NCBI GenBank assembly: GCA_947648875.1
Contig: CANSPM010000027.1
Span: forward strand, 1 to 54,139
Direction: 5' to 3'
Origin: an uncultured Lachnospiraceae bacterium
Lineage (GTDB): Bacteria > Bacillota > Clostridia > Lachnospirales > Lachnospiraceae
DNA length: 54,139 bases
A model generated the notes under the pieces. That model was not told where the DNA came from. It made no database searches and was given only the letters and a program-made list of their open reading frames with translations. Shown piece after piece: positions 43,141-52,495 of the stretch (positions are counted from its first letter, which is position 1; each line of letters starts with the position of its first letter). The translations under genes were made by a program, and so were the position numbers.

Positions 43141-45576
43141 TTATCCCATGGTCACTGTCACATGCACTTCTTTCTTATTCCGGTCGTAGGGGATGATATT
43201 GCCCTCCACCAAAGCGCCGTCCACCGTCATGGATACCACCCCCTTTTCCACATTCCGGGGATTCAACACTTGAATATGGTACACGGCGCCGCGATATTCC
43301 CGGGTCAATGTGAAATCCCCGAAGCCTCTGGGTATGCAGGGATTAATCTGCAGCCCGGAGTGGGTGGGATACACACCCAGAATATACTGGGAGATATTGG
43401 CAAAGGTCCATGCCGCTGTGCCGGTGAGCCAGCTGTTTTTGGCCTCGCCGTGGAACTTCGCGTCCCGCCCGGCCACCATCTGGGAATATACATAGGGCTC
43501 GGTGCGGTGAATCTCACTGATCTCCTCCACATAGGCGGGGCAGGTCTTCCTGTAGATTTCAAAAGCTCTGTCGCCGCGTCCGATCACGGTCTCAGCGATG
43601 GATACCCAGGGGTTGTTATGACAGAAGATGCCGGCATTCTCCTTATAACCGGGGGGATAGGAGGACACCTCGCCCAGCTCCAGATGATACCTAGTGTAGG
43701 CAGGCTGCAGGATCATAATGCCGTATTCGGTATCCAGTCTTTCCTTCACGGAGTTCAGGGCCTTTTCGGCCAGACCCTCTTTTATGCCCACGCCTGCCAG
43801 TACGCAGAACCCCTGGGGCTCGATGTAGATCTGTCCTTCCTCACATTCTTTGGAGCCCACCTTGTGACTGTAAGCGTCATAGGCGCGGACAAACCAGTTA
43901 CCGTCCCAGCCGCTTTGCAAAATCGTGTCATACATTTCAGCTGTCTGTGCTCTGGCATAGGCAGCCTCCCGGTCATCTCCCGTCAGTTCGCACAGCTGCG
44001 CGTACTCCTCACCATATTTTACAAACATACCTGCGATAAACACGGATTCCGCCACAGGACCTTCGCTGGGGCCGAAAGTCTGGAAGGATTCGCCGGGATG
44101 TTCGGAAAAGCAGTTCAGATTCAGGCAGTCGTTCCAATCCGCCCGTCCGATCAGAGGAAGTCCGTGAGGGCCTTTATGGTTTACAATGAAATCAAAGGAT
44201 CTCTTTAAATGATTCATCAGCGGTGTGGCCTTGGACATGTCGTTGTCAAAGGGAACCGGCTGCTCCAGGATCGTGGTGTCGCCGGTTTCCCGTACATAGG
44301 CGCTGGTGCCCGCAATGAGCCACAGAGGATCATCGTTAAAACCGCTGCCGATGTCGGAGTTGCCCTTCTTGGTCAGAGGCTGATACTGGTGGTATGCGCT
44401 GCCGTCCTCGAACTGGGTGGAGGCGATGTCAATGATGCGTTCCCTGGCTCTGTCAGGGATCAGATGCACGAAACCCAGCAGATCCTGACAACTGTCGCGG
44501 AAGCCCATACCCCTGCCGATACCGGACTCGTAGTAAGAGGCGGAGCGGGACATATTAAAAGTAACCATACACTGATACTGGTTCCAGGTGTTGACCATGC
44601 GGTTGACTTTCTCGTCCCGGGATTCCACATGATACTTGCCCAGCAGCCGCTTCCAATAGGCCTTGAGAGCGGCAAACGCCGCGTCCACATCCGCTTCGGC
44701 ACTGTAGCGGGCCAGCATCTCCCGGGCAGGCCTTTTGTTGATGACACCGGGGGCCTCCCACTTCTCCTCTTGGGGATTCTCAATGTAACCCAGCACAAAA
44801 ATAAAGGTTTTGGATTCGCCGGGAGCCAGGGTGATTTGCAACTGATGGCAGGCGATGGGAGACCAGCCGCTGGCCAATGTGTTTCTGCACTGGCCGTTTT
44901 CCACTACCTCCGGGTTGTCGGCGCCTCTGTAGGCCCCCAGAAACTCGTCGCGGATGGTATCAAAGCCCGCAATGGGGGCGTTTACCGAGTATACGGCATA
45001 GTGATTACGGCGCTCGCGGTACTCTGTCTTGTGGTAAATGGCGGAACCCTCCACCTCCACTTCGCCGCAGCTAAGGAGCCTCTGGAAATTCTTCATATCG
45101 TCGTCGGCATTCCACAGACACCACTCTACATAAGAGAAAATTTTGAGTTCCCTGGCTTCGTTTCCGTCGTTTCTCAAAGTCAGTTTACTGATCTCACAGT
45201 TGTCGCCCATGGGGACAAAAGTCAAAAGATCTGCCTGTATCAGATTCTTACTTCCTGCAAAACGGCTGTAACCCATGCCGTGTCTGCACTCGTAGCTATC
45301 CAGTTCCGTCTTGGTGGGCTGCCAGCCGGGATTCCAGACTGTGCCGCCGTCTTTTATGTAAAAGTACTTGCCGCCCGTATCCGTTGGGACATTGTTGTAG
45401 CGGTAGCGGGTCAGGCGCAGCAGTTTGGCATCCTTGTAGAACGTATAACCGCCGCAGGTGTTGGATATCAAACTGAAAAACTCGTTGCAGCCCAGATAGT
45501 TGATCCAGGGAAGCGGCGTCTTGGGGGTGGTAATGACATACTCCTGGTGGATGTCATCAAAATAGCCGAATTTCAT
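43141..45576 (-). CDS. GH94 cellobiose phosphorylase-type enzyme
   Basis: 811 residues, the usual length for cellobiose phosphorylase, which splits cellobiose with phosphate to glucose 1-phosphate and glucose in the cytosol. It opens with [20 protein letters not shown] and the [18 protein letters not shown] region of the N-terminal beta-sandwich. The (alpha/alpha)6 barrel carries the catalytic Asp in [10 protein letters not shown] (~480) and the end domain has IHVQVLNP-like strands. No export signal. ATG 45576 follows AAAGGAGAG. It has its own promoter with a palindrome at the start point. Other GH94 specificities (e.g. laminaribiose) cannot be excluded. Confidence 0.9.
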   Translation of the reverse strand: MKFGYFDDIHQEYVITTPKTPLPWINYLGCNEFFSLISNTCGGYTFYKDAKLLRLTRYRYNNVPTDTGGKYFYIKDGGTVWNPGWQPTKTELDSYECRHGMGYSRFAGSKNLIQADLLTFVPMGDNCEISKLTLRNDGNEARELKIFSYVEWCLWNADDDMKNFQRLLSCGEVEVEGSAIYHKTEYRERRNHYAVYSVNAPIAGFDTIRDEFLGAYRGADNPEVVENGQCRNTLASGWSPIACHQLQITLAPGESKTFIFVLGYIENPQEEKWEAPGVINKRPAREMLARYSAEADVDAAFAALKAYWKRLLGKYHVESRDEKVNRMVNTWNQYQCMVTFNMSRSASYYESGIGRGMGFRDSCQDLLGFVHLIPDRARERIIDIASTQFEDGSAYHQYQPLTKKGNSDIGSGFNDDPLWLIAGTSAYVRETGDTTILEQPVPFDNDMSKATPLMNHLKRSFDFIVNHKGPHGLPLIGRADWNDCLNLNCFSEHPGESFQTFGPSEGPVAESVFIAGMFVKYGEEYAQLCELTGDDREAAYARAQTAEMYDTILQSGWDGNWFVRAYDAYSHKVGSKECEEGQIYIEPQGFCVLAGVGIKEGLAEKALNSVKERLDTEYGIMILQPAYTRYHLELGEVSSYPPGYKENAGIFCHNNPWVSIAETVIGRGDRAFEIYRKTCPAYVEEISEIHRTEPYVYSQMVAGRDAKFHGEAKNSWLTGTAAWTFANISQYILGVYPTHSGLQINPCIPRGFGDFTLTREYRGAVYHIQVLNPRNVEKGVVSMTVDGALVEGNIIPYDRNKKEVHVTVTMG

Positions 45577-45629
45577 AGTGAGACTCTCCTTTTTAGAATG
45601 AGATATTGTAAAATGAATCAGAAAACGAT

Positions 45630-45649
45630 TAAGTAAGTGTGTTTACTTA
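45630..45649. promoter_or_regulatory. Operator-like palindrome of the GH94 gene
   Basis: TAAGTAA and TTACTTA are perfect inverted arms separated by GTGTGT. It covers the expected transcription start of the minus-strand promoter at 45656-45684. A LacI/GntR-type repressor site is likely; the protein is not known. Confidence 0.6.
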
Positions 45650-45655
45650 TAGGAT

Positions 45656-45684
45656 AGTATACAGAACGGGATATGAAATTGCAA
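45656..45684 (-). promoter_or_regulatory. Promoter of the GH94 gene
   Basis: On the minus strand TTGCAA (45679-45684), a 17-bp spacer, TATACT (45656-45661). A LacI-box-like AAAACGATTAAG lies just downstream (45622-45633). Confidence 0.75.
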
Positions 45685-45704
45685 CAGAAAATCGAATCGG
45701 CAGA

Positions 45705-45869
45705 CATATCGAGATGCCTCTCACAACATTGTGCCAGGATACCGTCTCTCTGGGAACCAGGGCAGGGGAGAGGCGGATATCCCTGATCGAGTATCCCAAG
45801 ACCATGCCGGTTGAACAGGAGGTGACCAGAGGGGAAATGTATCCGGGCAGGACGGTGGGAACCATATAG
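45705..45869 (+). pseudogene. C-terminal remnant of a LacI-family regulator
   Basis: The frame reads LTTLCQDTVSLGTRAGERR, SLIEYPKTMPVEQEV and YPGRTVGTI, which matches the conserved end of LacI/GalR proteins (LTTL-Q-T-LG--AGELL-LIE--...PVEQ). No HTH or middle domain precedes it; the frame upstream runs into the GH94 promoter. It is probably what remains of a sugar regulator that once stood next to the phosphorylase. The rest of the 45870-46033 gap holds only a weak TATAAT at 45998. Confidence 0.55.
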
Positions 45870-46033
45870 ATTTTCCGACGGGAATTCTGATTTTGCATTA
45901 TGCGAAAACGATTGAGGTAATTTGGTGGAAGGGTATTTTTATAAATTCTTAAGAAAGGCTTAATTTCATATATATTTACGGTGTGGCGGCGGCATGCTAT
46001 AATGAGGAAAATACAGATAGGACAATAGCCATT

Positions 46034-46498
46034 ATGAGCAAACAGGAGTTCGTTGATCGACTGAGAGTTTCTCTGAGCGGGAGAATATCTCCGGCATTGG
46101 TGGAGGAGAATGCCCGCTATTATGAGGATTATATCAATACCCGGATACGGCTTGGGGAGCCGGAGGAGAGTGTGCTGACGGAATTGGGAGACGCCCGATT
46201 GATCGCCAGGTCTATAGTGGCGGCAGAGAACGGAAAGACAGGGGCGGAGGAAAAGGTTTATGGCGGCAGTCAGGAGGAGACGCGCCGCAGGGAACGATTT
46301 CGGCAGGTCTTTCGTATTTCCGGTCTGCCGCCCTGGGCTTTACCGGTGTTAGCCGGAGGGACCCTGCTCCTTGTGTTGGTGCTTTTGAGTCTGGTTTTCC
46401 GGCTGGTACTGCATATGCTGGCCTGGCTGTGGCCTGTGATTGCCATCGTCATGATTTTGCTTTTTTTTATAAAATTATTTCGCGACTGGCTTCACTGA
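46034..46498 (+). CDS. HAAS/DUF1700-type membrane protein
   Basis: 154 residues from ATG 46034. It begins MSKQEFVDRLRVSLSGRISP and continues YYEDYINTRIRLGEPEESVL, with a LGDARLIARSI helix: the HAAS (DUF1700) domain that precedes membrane helices in Firmicutes proteins linked to PadR regulators. Two hydrophobic segments (PWALPVLAGGTLLLVLVLL and the terminal VIAIVMILLFFIKLF) follow. No PadR gene is adjacent. The RBS is poor, so the start is not certain. Confidence 0.7.
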   Translation: MSKQEFVDRLRVSLSGRISPALVEENARYYEDYINTRIRLGEPEESVLTELGDARLIARSIVAAENGKTGAEEKVYGGSQEETRRRERFRQVFRISGLPPWALPVLAGGTLLLVLVLLSLVFRLVLHMLAWLWPVIAIVMILLFFIKLFRDWLH

Positions 46499-46610
46499 CG
46501 GTATCGGTTCTGCCGTATGTAACGCCGGTAGCGGAAAAAATATATGTATATTTTAAAAAAGTGCCGGACATACTACTCCTGTAACTAAAAACCAACAGGA
46601 GGAATGAATC

Positions 46611-46787
46611 ATGTCCAATAACAATCAGAACAACAACCAGAACAGCAATTCCAACAATTGCCAGAACAGCTATCAGGATAGCCAGAACAGCCAGAACAGC
46701 TACCAGGACAGCCAGAACAATAACAAGAAGAACAACCAGAACAACCAGAATAAGCAGAACAACAGCCAGAAGAACAACAACTTCTAA
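46611..46787 (+). CDS. Asn/Gln/Ser-rich microprotein
   Basis: 58 residues with an excellent RBS (AGGAGG, 46597-46602, 8 bases before ATG). About three quarters of the residues are Asn, Gln or Ser: it begins MSNNNQNNNQNSNSNN, repeats QNSYQDSQNS twice, and ends in a Lys-spaced QNKQNNSQKNNNF. One Cys, two Tyr, no TM or signal. A terminator directly follows, so it is a monocistronic gene. Composition recalls small spore- or prion-like low-complexity proteins, but no family is assigned. The reverse strand gives a long hydrophobic ORF that is only its shadow. Confidence 0.75.
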   Translation: MSNNNQNNNQNSNSNNCQNSYQDSQNSQNSYQDSQNNNKKNNQNNQNKQNNSQKNNNF

Positions 46788-46809
46788 GGTTGGCAGCGGG
46801 CTTTCTGGA

Positions 46810-46846
46810 AAATAGGGGTGTCGCTTTTGCGGCATCCCTATTTACA
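46810..46846 (+). terminator. Terminator after the Asn/Gln-rich gene
   Basis: AATAGGGGTGTCGC pairs with GCGGCATCCCTATT (two G-T pairs) across TTTT, followed by TAC; T-run short. Confidence 0.7.
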
Positions 46847-47053
46847 TATTGGAGTAAACTGTGGTAACATATATTTGTATACAATCTGTAGGGCATATGA
46901 TAGTATAAGCGGCAGCATTTACGCAATCCCATGATGTGGCCCGGCTATGGATAAAAGGGCGGAAGGGGTGTCGGAATGCCTGTTGACGCAATACCGTGGC
47001 TATGGGCCGCAAAACGCGTAAAACAGGGAATGCATGGACAGACGGAGAAAGAT

Positions 47054-48223
47054 ATGAGACGTTATGATTTGATTGCTCCATGCCATTTTGGCATGGAGGC
47101 TGTACTTAAAAAAGAGATTATAGAACTGGGGTATGATGTGAGCGAAGTGTCCGATGGCCGAGTCACCTTTGTGGGGGACGAAGAGGCCCTGTGCCGTGCC
47201 AATGTGTTCCTGCGCACGGCGGAGAGGGTGCTGATCAAGATAGGCCGTTTTACAGCGGAGACATATGAGGAACTTTTTCAGGGCACCAAGGCGCTGCCAT
47301 GGGAGGAGTATATACCTCGTGACGGAAAATTCTGGATTACCAAGGCGGCCAGTGTAAAGAGTAAACTTTTCAGCCCCTCAGACATCCAGCGCATTATGAA
47401 GAAAGCCATGGTGGAACGAATGAAAGAGAACTATGGGCTGGAGCGTTTTCCGGAGGACGGGGAGCATTTTCCCGTACGTGTCTTTTTAATGAAGGATGAG
47501 GTGACGGTGGGGCTGGATACCACGGGGGAGTCTTTGCACAAGAGGGGATACCGCAAATTGACGGCCAGAGCTCCCATAGCGGAGAATCTGGCGGCGGCCA
47601 TGATCCTGCTGTCCCCCTGGCACGGGGATCGCATTCTGGTGGACCCTTTTTGTGGCAGCGGCACGATTCCCATTGAGGCCGCCATGATGGCCGCTAACAT
47701 GGCGCCGGGAATGAAGCGGGCGTTTACCGCACAGAACTGGCCTCATGTGGCGGGAAAGTCTGTGTGGCGGGACACGCTGGAAGAGGCCCGGGAACTGGTG
47801 GATCTGTCTGTTGAGACGGATATTCAGGGATATGATATGGATGATGCCATGGTATCCATCGCCAGAGAGAACGCCAGGCTGGCGGGAGTGGAGAGACTGA
47901 TTCATTTCCAGCGGCGGGAGGTGGCAAAACTCAGTCATCCAAAAAAATATGGCTTTATTATCACCAATCCTCCCTATGGGGAACGGCTGGAGGAGAAGGA
48001 GGCTCTGCCTGCTCTGTATCAGACACTGGGGCAGCGCTTTCACAGCCTGGAAGGCTGGAGTCTGTACCTGATTACCTCCTATGAACAGGCAGAACGGGAT
48101 ATTGGGCGTAAGGCCGATAAAAACCGGAAGATTTACAACGGTATGATGAAAACTTACTATTATCAGTTCCTTGGCCCCAAGCCGCCCAGACGTGGTGGCA
48201 ACGCCGGCCAACCACAGGCGTAG
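47054..48223 (+). CDS. THUMP-domain class I RNA methyltransferase (RlmL-N/YpsC-like)
   Basis: 389 residues from ATG 47054 (MRRYDLIAPCHFGMEAVLKK); the frame is open to 46976 but relatives start here. A ferredoxin-like/THUMP N-half (~1-160) is followed by the Rossmann methyltransferase with DPFCGSGTIPIEAA (~196) and motif IV NPPYGERL (~305), typical of N2-guanine methylation of 23S rRNA (RlmL N-terminal half). The C-terminal tail is basic. It starts an apparent operon with the XTP diphosphatase and phosphodiesterase genes. Confidence 0.9.
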   Translation: MRRYDLIAPCHFGMEAVLKKEIIELGYDVSEVSDGRVTFVGDEEALCRANVFLRTAERVLIKIGRFTAETYEELFQGTKALPWEEYIPRDGKFWITKAASVKSKLFSPSDIQRIMKKAMVERMKENYGLERFPEDGEHFPVRVFLMKDEVTVGLDTTGESLHKRGYRKLTARAPIAENLAAAMILLSPWHGDRILVDPFCGSGTIPIEAAMMAANMAPGMKRAFTAQNWPHVAGKSVWRDTLEEARELVDLSVETDIQGYDMDDAMVSIARENARLAGVERLIHFQRREVAKLSHPKKYGFIITNPPYGERLEEKEALPALYQTLGQRFHSLEGWSLYLITSYEQAERDIGRKADKNRKIYNGMMKTYYYQFLGPKPPRRGGNAGQPQA

Positions 48224-48398
48224 GGCCGGATGGCGCGGAGACATCCATTTGCGGGATGCCGGTAGATCAGGGTTTCCTATTGACTGAAAGGGAAGTGGCT
48301 TTCGCGGCAGTCGGTATAGAGTCACAGACGACAATATGTGGGGACCTGCTCCGCGCGATGACCATGATGATTCAGGGGACTTAAGACAGGAGGATATC

Positions 48399-49040
48399 AT
48401 GACGATAAAAAGGATCGTTTTTGCCACAGGCAATGCAGGAAAGATTAAGGAGATTCAGGCGATTCTGGCGGATTTGGGGCTGGAGGTTCTGTCCATGAAG
48501 GATGCGGGTGTTTCGGCGGATATTGAAGAAGACGGGAGTACATACGAGGAAAACGCGCTGATCAAATCCAGAGCGGTGGCGGCCTGTCTGGGAGAGCGCG
48601 GGCAGCAGGAAGGCACAGTGGTCATGGCGGACGATTCGGGGCTGGAGATCGATTTCCTGAACAGGGAACCCGGTGTCCATTCCGCCCGCTACATGGGAGA
48701 GGACACTTCCTACCGAATTAAAAACGCCAATCTGATTGAACGTCTGGAGGGTGTGGAGGATGAACGGCGCGGGGCCAGATTTGTCTGCGCCATTGCGGTC
48801 GTGCTGCCTGACGGGCGCGAACTGACCAGCCGGGGCGTCATCGAAGGGCGCATCGGCTATGAGGAGAAGGGCGAAAATGGCTTTGGTTATGACCCGATCT
48901 TTTATGTGCCGGAGTTTGGCCGCACAACAGCGGAATTGACGGAGGAGGAGAAAAACCGGGTAAGCCATCGGGGAAATGCTCTGCGGCTGATGAAAGAGCA
49001 GTTGAAAGAGATCAATGGAAGCAAAAGCCGTCCCCTGTAA
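48399..49040 (+). CDS. XTP/dITP diphosphatase (RdgB/HAM1)
   Basis: 213 residues; ATG 48399 after ACAGGAGG. It sanitises the nucleotide pool by hydrolysing dITP/XTP. Motifs: FATGNAGKIKEIQ (~7), EEDGSTYEENALIKSRA, MADDSGLEIDFLN, GVHSARYMGE, GFGYDPIF and the terminal VSHRGNALRLM. The following phosphodiesterase gene begins 66 bases later, as in B. subtilis (ysnA-ysnB). Confidence 0.94.
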   Translation: MTIKRIVFATGNAGKIKEIQAILADLGLEVLSMKDAGVSADIEEDGSTYEENALIKSRAVAACLGERGQQEGTVVMADDSGLEIDFLNREPGVHSARYMGEDTSYRIKNANLIERLEGVEDERRGARFVCAIAVVLPDGRELTSRGVIEGRIGYEEKGENGFGYDPIFYVPEFGRTTAELTEEEKNRVSHRGNALRLMKEQLKEINGSKSRPL

Positions 49041-49105
49041 TCGAATGTGGGGAACGGAAATTCTGATACAGGGTATGTAGCGGATGTGGGAGAGAGGAAT
49101 ATTCC

Positions 49106-49612
49106 ATGGAACAGCCGAAAAAAATATTGATAGTAAGCGACACGCATCGGAAAAATGAGAATTATTTCACCCTTTTGAAGCGGCTCGGACCGCTTCACAT
49201 GGTGATTCACTGCGGCGACGCGGAAGGGAGCGAGTATGCTCTCAGCCAGGCGGCCATTAACCAGGCAGCTCACTGCCAGCTACAGATTGTGCCGGGCAAT
49301 AACGATTTTTTCTCGGCGCTGCCCAGGGAACTGGAGCTTAAGATCGGCAGATACCGTGTCTGGGTGACGCACGGGCATACTTATTATGTTTCCATGGGGC
49401 CGGAGAGAATTATGCAGGAAGCCAGGGAAAGGGGGATGAACATTGTCATGTTCGGCCACACCCACAGGCCTTTTCTGGACCAGAAAGAGGATCTGGTGGC
49501 TCTGAATCCCGGCAGTATTTCCTATCCCCGGCAGGATGGACACAGGCCTTCCTATGCGATCATGGAACTGGACGAAGCGGGGGAGGCCAGCTTTCGGATA
49601 GAGTATCTGTAG
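49106..49612 (+). CDS. YfcE/MJ0936-family metallophosphoesterase
   Basis: 168 residues. Metal ligands in order: VSDTHRK (Asp9, His11 region), HCGDAEG, GNNDF, THGHTYYV and FGHTHRPF. The family hydrolyses phosphodiesters; the physiological substrate is unknown. Located downstream of rdgB as in B. subtilis, so it is probably co-transcribed. Confidence 0.92.
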   Translation: MEQPKKILIVSDTHRKNENYFTLLKRLGPLHMVIHCGDAEGSEYALSQAAINQAAHCQLQIVPGNNDFFSALPRELELKIGRYRVWVTHGHTYYVSMGPERIMQEARERGMNIVMFGHTHRPFLDQKEDLVALNPGSISYPRQDGHRPSYAIMELDEAGEASFRIEYL

Positions 49613-49783
49613 GGAAAGCTGTGAGGAGCAAAGGAATGTACGTCCGTACTTATGGTCGTTTTGTGCCACAAAAAGGGAATCCGTATATATAATATAAACT
49701 AATAGACAGTGTCACCGATAAAGTGATTGAGGAAAAGATTAAAAGCGGGGGAACCCCTTTGATACAGACAGGAGGCAGAGAAT

Positions 49784-50023
49784 ATGACGTCAATGGATAT
49801 GAAACAGTTGCTTAATTCCATGGAAAATACGATTAAATTACAGGGCCGGGCAAGGGCGGAGAGAAGGGCCAGAGAGGCGGAGCATGAGCAGAAAGAGTTC
49901 AGGGAAAAACTGATGCGTATTGCCGCCAGTCAGACAGAACTGGAGGGCATGGCGAGGAAGATCAAGGGGCATGAGGCGGCGATTCAAAGGGATCAGCTGG
50001 TGGGACTGATGGGGGGATTTTAG
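49784..50023 (+). CDS. Small helical protein, unknown
   Basis: 79 residues; AGGAGG lies 10 bases before ATG 49784. It is almost wholly charged helix (RARAERRAREAEHEQKEFRE), likely a coiled coil, ending DQLVGLMGGF. A weak promoter (TTGTGC/TATATA, 49661-49689) precedes it. No family is recognised. It converges with the minus-strand gene ending at 50047. Confidence 0.6.
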   Translation: MTSMDMKQLLNSMENTIKLQGRARAERRAREAEHEQKEFREKLMRIAASQTELEGMARKIKGHEAAIQRDQLVGLMGGF

Positions 50024-50046
50024 CGCTCCAGCAATCTACGCTCTCT

Positions 50047-50733
50047 TCATATTACAATGTTTTTGGAAAAGGATATTGTTCTGGCTGTTAATTCTTCCCA
50101 TGCGTCCACGGGGCCAAAATACTTTTCCGCGCCTTCGCAGTGACCGATACCCTTTGCCGATTCCAGGGATGTAAAGAAAGAACGCGTAAGCTGGATATCT
50201 GATGCCGTTTCCACAGCAAGGATATAGGCAGGAATTGTCAGTTCTATTATATAGACGTTCAGGGGATCAAGGTATATAGGTTCCTTGACAAAAGTCAGTT
50301 CATCAAAGCTGTAGGGGCCTGCTCCATGTCCGGTCTTTTTGGGACGAAGGCAATAGGTATGCTCCATCTGATTATTCCAGGCGATATTGTCCCTGGACAG
50401 AATGGCTTTCCAGTACCGTCTCATTCTGACTCGGATAAAGCCATCATAATATTCAAAAAATTTCCATAGCGCAGCTTCTTCATCCCCACCACAGGCACAC
50501 AGGATCCGGTCGCACCAGCCCATGCTGTAGGGGGTGTTTTTCAGACGATATCTTGTATATTCGTGCATATAGGAAAAGGAGAGCGGAAACAATATTCCGC
50601 TCTGATTTGCATTAAACTCCCTTTCCGCAGTCTGATAGCCATCCAGATAGTGTAAAAGGCTGGATATGCTTTTGCCGCCGAGATAAAGGCTTGGATGTTT
50701 TCGTATACGGTCAATGATGTTATAGATGCTCAT
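50047..50733 (-). CDS. Uncharacterised soluble protein
   Basis: 228 residues; ATG at 50733 with GGGGG(A/T) upstream. It starts IYNIIDRIRKHPSLYLGGKS, a pattern seen in a family of small cytosolic proteins sometimes found beside polymorphic toxins, followed by an HEYTRYRLKNTPYSMGW helix and a C-terminal FFTSLESAKGIGHCEG. No catalytic motif is evident. No toxin gene is visible nearby, so an immunity role is only speculation. It lies in an accessory region next to an orphan methyltransferase. Confidence 0.6.
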   Translation of the reverse strand: MSIYNIIDRIRKHPSLYLGGKSISSLLHYLDGYQTAEREFNANQSGILFPLSFSYMHEYTRYRLKNTPYSMGWCDRILCACGGDEEAALWKFFEYYDGFIRVRMRRYWKAILSRDNIAWNNQMEHTYCLRPKKTGHGAGPYSFDELTFVKEPIYLDPLNVYIIELTIPAYILAVETASDIQLTRSFFTSLESAKGIGHCEGAEKYFGPVDAWEELTARTISFSKNIVI

Positions 50734-50788
50734 GATATCCCCCCGTTAAAGGCAGAGTTTATCTGGTTACTTGCCAGGGAAATTCTCA

Positions 50789-51541
50789 TTACTTTTCTGC
50801 TATGACGGTAAATTCACCGGGCATTTTAGGGTCTGTCCACGCAGGATGTTCGTCAAAGCGTTTCAGAGTAAACCCACTGTTTATTGTGGCGTTGATAATC
50901 TCGCTGACTGTATATTTTCGATAACTGCATTTGGGGATTTGCCGCCGGATTTCCTCTTCATAGAACCGTGCATGGGCCATCTCCTCTTCAATGATGTCTG
51001 TTTTAAAGTAATCTCCAACACACCAGCCAAAATTCAGCAGATCACTTATCTTTGTGTAAGGGTGGAAATCGCTACAGATCATTCTTCCGCCATCCCTGAG
51101 AAGGGAATGCATAATTCCCATGAACTGATCAAGATCATGGAAATAGTGTAGAATGCCGCCCTCCATGAAAACCACATCAAAATACCCCTGATATTTTTCC
51201 ATATCTATTTTCAGTATGTCACATACCTCGAAATGGAGCTCTATCTTTGCCGCCTCCGCGACCTCCAGCGCGTATCTCTCATTGTCCCTGGAAATGTCAA
51301 AGATCGTGACATCCGCCCCCAAAATTGCCAGCGGAATTGCCTTTTTTCCACAGGAACCGCAGATATTCGCTACATTTATGCCCTTGTAGGTCTCAAAATA
51401 ATCGGAATACCGTTTTAGCATTCCCACCGGATCTTCCAGGTCCTTTTTGGCCCTTTCAGATGGTGTCCCCGCATGTTCTACCCAAAATTCGTAGGTGTTA
51501 AATTCCCATGCCTTTTTGGTCTGTGTGATTGTCCCCTGCAT
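50789..51541 (-). CDS. Class I SAM-dependent methyltransferase
   Basis: 250 residues; ATG at 51541 after AGGAGGATG. Motif I appears as VANICGSCGKKAIPLAILGA (~60-80), followed by VTIFDISRDNERYA, a motif-II-like DVVFMEGGILHYF, and LRDGGRMICSDFHPY. Overall fold fits the small-molecule methyltransferase group. The substrate is unknown. Separate from the next gene by 55 bases on the same strand. Confidence 0.85.
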   Translation of the reverse strand: MQGTITQTKKAWEFNTYEFWVEHAGTPSERAKKDLEDPVGMLKRYSDYFETYKGINVANICGSCGKKAIPLAILGADVTIFDISRDNERYALEVAEAAKIELHFEVCDILKIDMEKYQGYFDVVFMEGGILHYFHDLDQFMGIMHSLLRDGGRMICSDFHPYTKISDLLNFGWCVGDYFKTDIIEEEMAHARFYEEEIRRQIPKCSYRKYTVSEIINATINSGFTLKRFDEHPAWTDPKMPGEFTVIAEK

Positions 51542-51735
51542 TTTGCATCCTCCTCCCGTATTTGCGATTTTCTATAACGGCAAAATTATACCACAGAATT
51601 GCCCGGCTTACAATATTGGGTGTTGTTTCTGCTTCTGAAAATACTACAAATTTATCATTTCTCCGATCAGGGAAAATCACCGTTTTTCTCCACGAGTCAT
51701 TGCTGGGAATGTGGACCACATAATGGCTCTCGGAA

Positions 51736-51906
51736 TCATGAGCCTATCGGGCAGACAAACAGGTGAGATTTTTAACATGGCTGATAACTACGGCAACGGA
51801 CAAATGTACATCCATTGAGGAAGTACATGAATTAAATCAGGAAATCAGGATACACTCCGGGGGACTGATAGATTTAGCGGTTAAGAAAGACTGGGAAGTG
51901 GAATAA
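51736..51906 (+). pseudogene. Unidentified coding remnant
   Basis: One frame is open to a stop at 51904-51906 and reads like a real protein end (SIEEVHELNQEIRIHSGGLI, then DLAVKKDWEVE), but has no start or RBS. I recognise no family. The surrounding 51542-51949 gap holds nothing else. Confidence 0.25.
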
Positions 51907-52010
51907 AAAAGAGGATGGGCTTGCCACTGCCTTTTTATGGAGTTTTGTCATGAATTTTGTCACAGAACACGAAAAGCGCAGTGTTTTAGAGCAATTTGGC
52001 AAATGTTTTA

Positions 52011-52035
52011 ACGGGTTCAAGTCCTGTTATCCGCA
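52011..52035 (+). other. tRNA 3'-end fragment, possible attachment-site scar
   Basis: ACGGG-TTCAAGT-CCTGT is a valid T-arm, followed by TATCCGCA, which resembles the acceptor 3' side of tRNA-Leu-type genes. No 5' half (GCGGATA...) lies upstream. Such tails are the usual residue of integrase-mediated insertion at tRNA 3' ends, and the surrounding region carries decayed genes. Confidence 0.45.
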
Positions 52036-52045
52036 GAAAACAAAA

Positions 52046-52100
52046 ACAGCCGTAAACACAAAGGATTCCTTATGGAACGGAGGGTTTACGGCTGTTTTTT
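52046..52100 (+). terminator. Long hairpin with T-run
   Basis: ACAGCCGTAAAC (52046-52057) pairs with GTTTACGGCTGT (52084-52095) across 26 nt, followed by TTTTT. No real gene precedes it directly, so it may end a read-through or be part of the integration scar. The 52101-52366 stretch beyond it contains nothing I can support. Confidence 0.5.
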
Positions 52101-52366
52101 GCCCTCCGAATCAAGTGCTGTTTTGCGCCAAAGGATATCTTTCCTGCAACTGTTTGGAGATACACACACTTGCTGACAGTGTGTGTAATGAATGAATAAT
52201 CCAGTATTTCCGGACCCTGGCTGTATGGAATGTACAAAGCTGGGTAAACTGTATCTGAAAAGGTATGTGCCATCTCAACAACAGTAGGAAGCCGGGATAT
52301 GGGAGAGCAGTGTTGCTCGGGAAAAAGTGGACTCGGATGTGTGGTTAAATGTTTCCAAAAATCAGC

Positions 52367-52395
52367 TTGACAGCATCTCCAAATTATGCTATTCT
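52367..52395 (+). promoter_or_regulatory. Promoter of the riboswitch-exchanger transcript
   Basis: TTGACA (52367-52372), a 17-bp spacer, TATTCT (52390-52395), with a start near 52402. Confidence 0.75.
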
Positions 52396-52401
52396 GTTCC
52401 C

Positions 52402-52495
52402 ACGTTAAGAGGGAGTAGTTATAAAGGTGTAATCAACATACCCCGGTGCAAATGTTTGCCGTGGTTACACGCTTCTGATGCATTGTAGGAGAACA
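52402..52495 (+). ncRNA. yybP-ykoY (manganese) riboswitch
   Basis: The conserved pieces appear in order: GGGAGTAG (first loop), TCAACATAC, a variable helix (CCCCGGTGC region), then CTGATGCATTGTAGGAG. This class senses Mn2+ and commonly controls cation exporters and exchangers. A strong terminator hairpin follows, and the downstream gene is a cation/Ca exchanger, which fits. The fold was read by eye only. Confidence 0.75.

Noticed and set aside
43018..45636. Long plus-strand ORFs opposite the GH94 gene
   Set aside because: Antisense shadows produced by codon bias; the minus strand encodes an intact phosphorylase.
46467..46835. Hydrophobic minus-strand ORF rich in Val/Leu
   Set aside because: It is the complement of the Asn/Gln codons (aac, cag) of the microprotein gene, which has the RBS and terminator.
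51950..52195. 81-codon plus-strand ORF
   Set aside because: It crosses the tRNA-like fragment and the long hairpin, has no RBS, and its composition is not protein-like.
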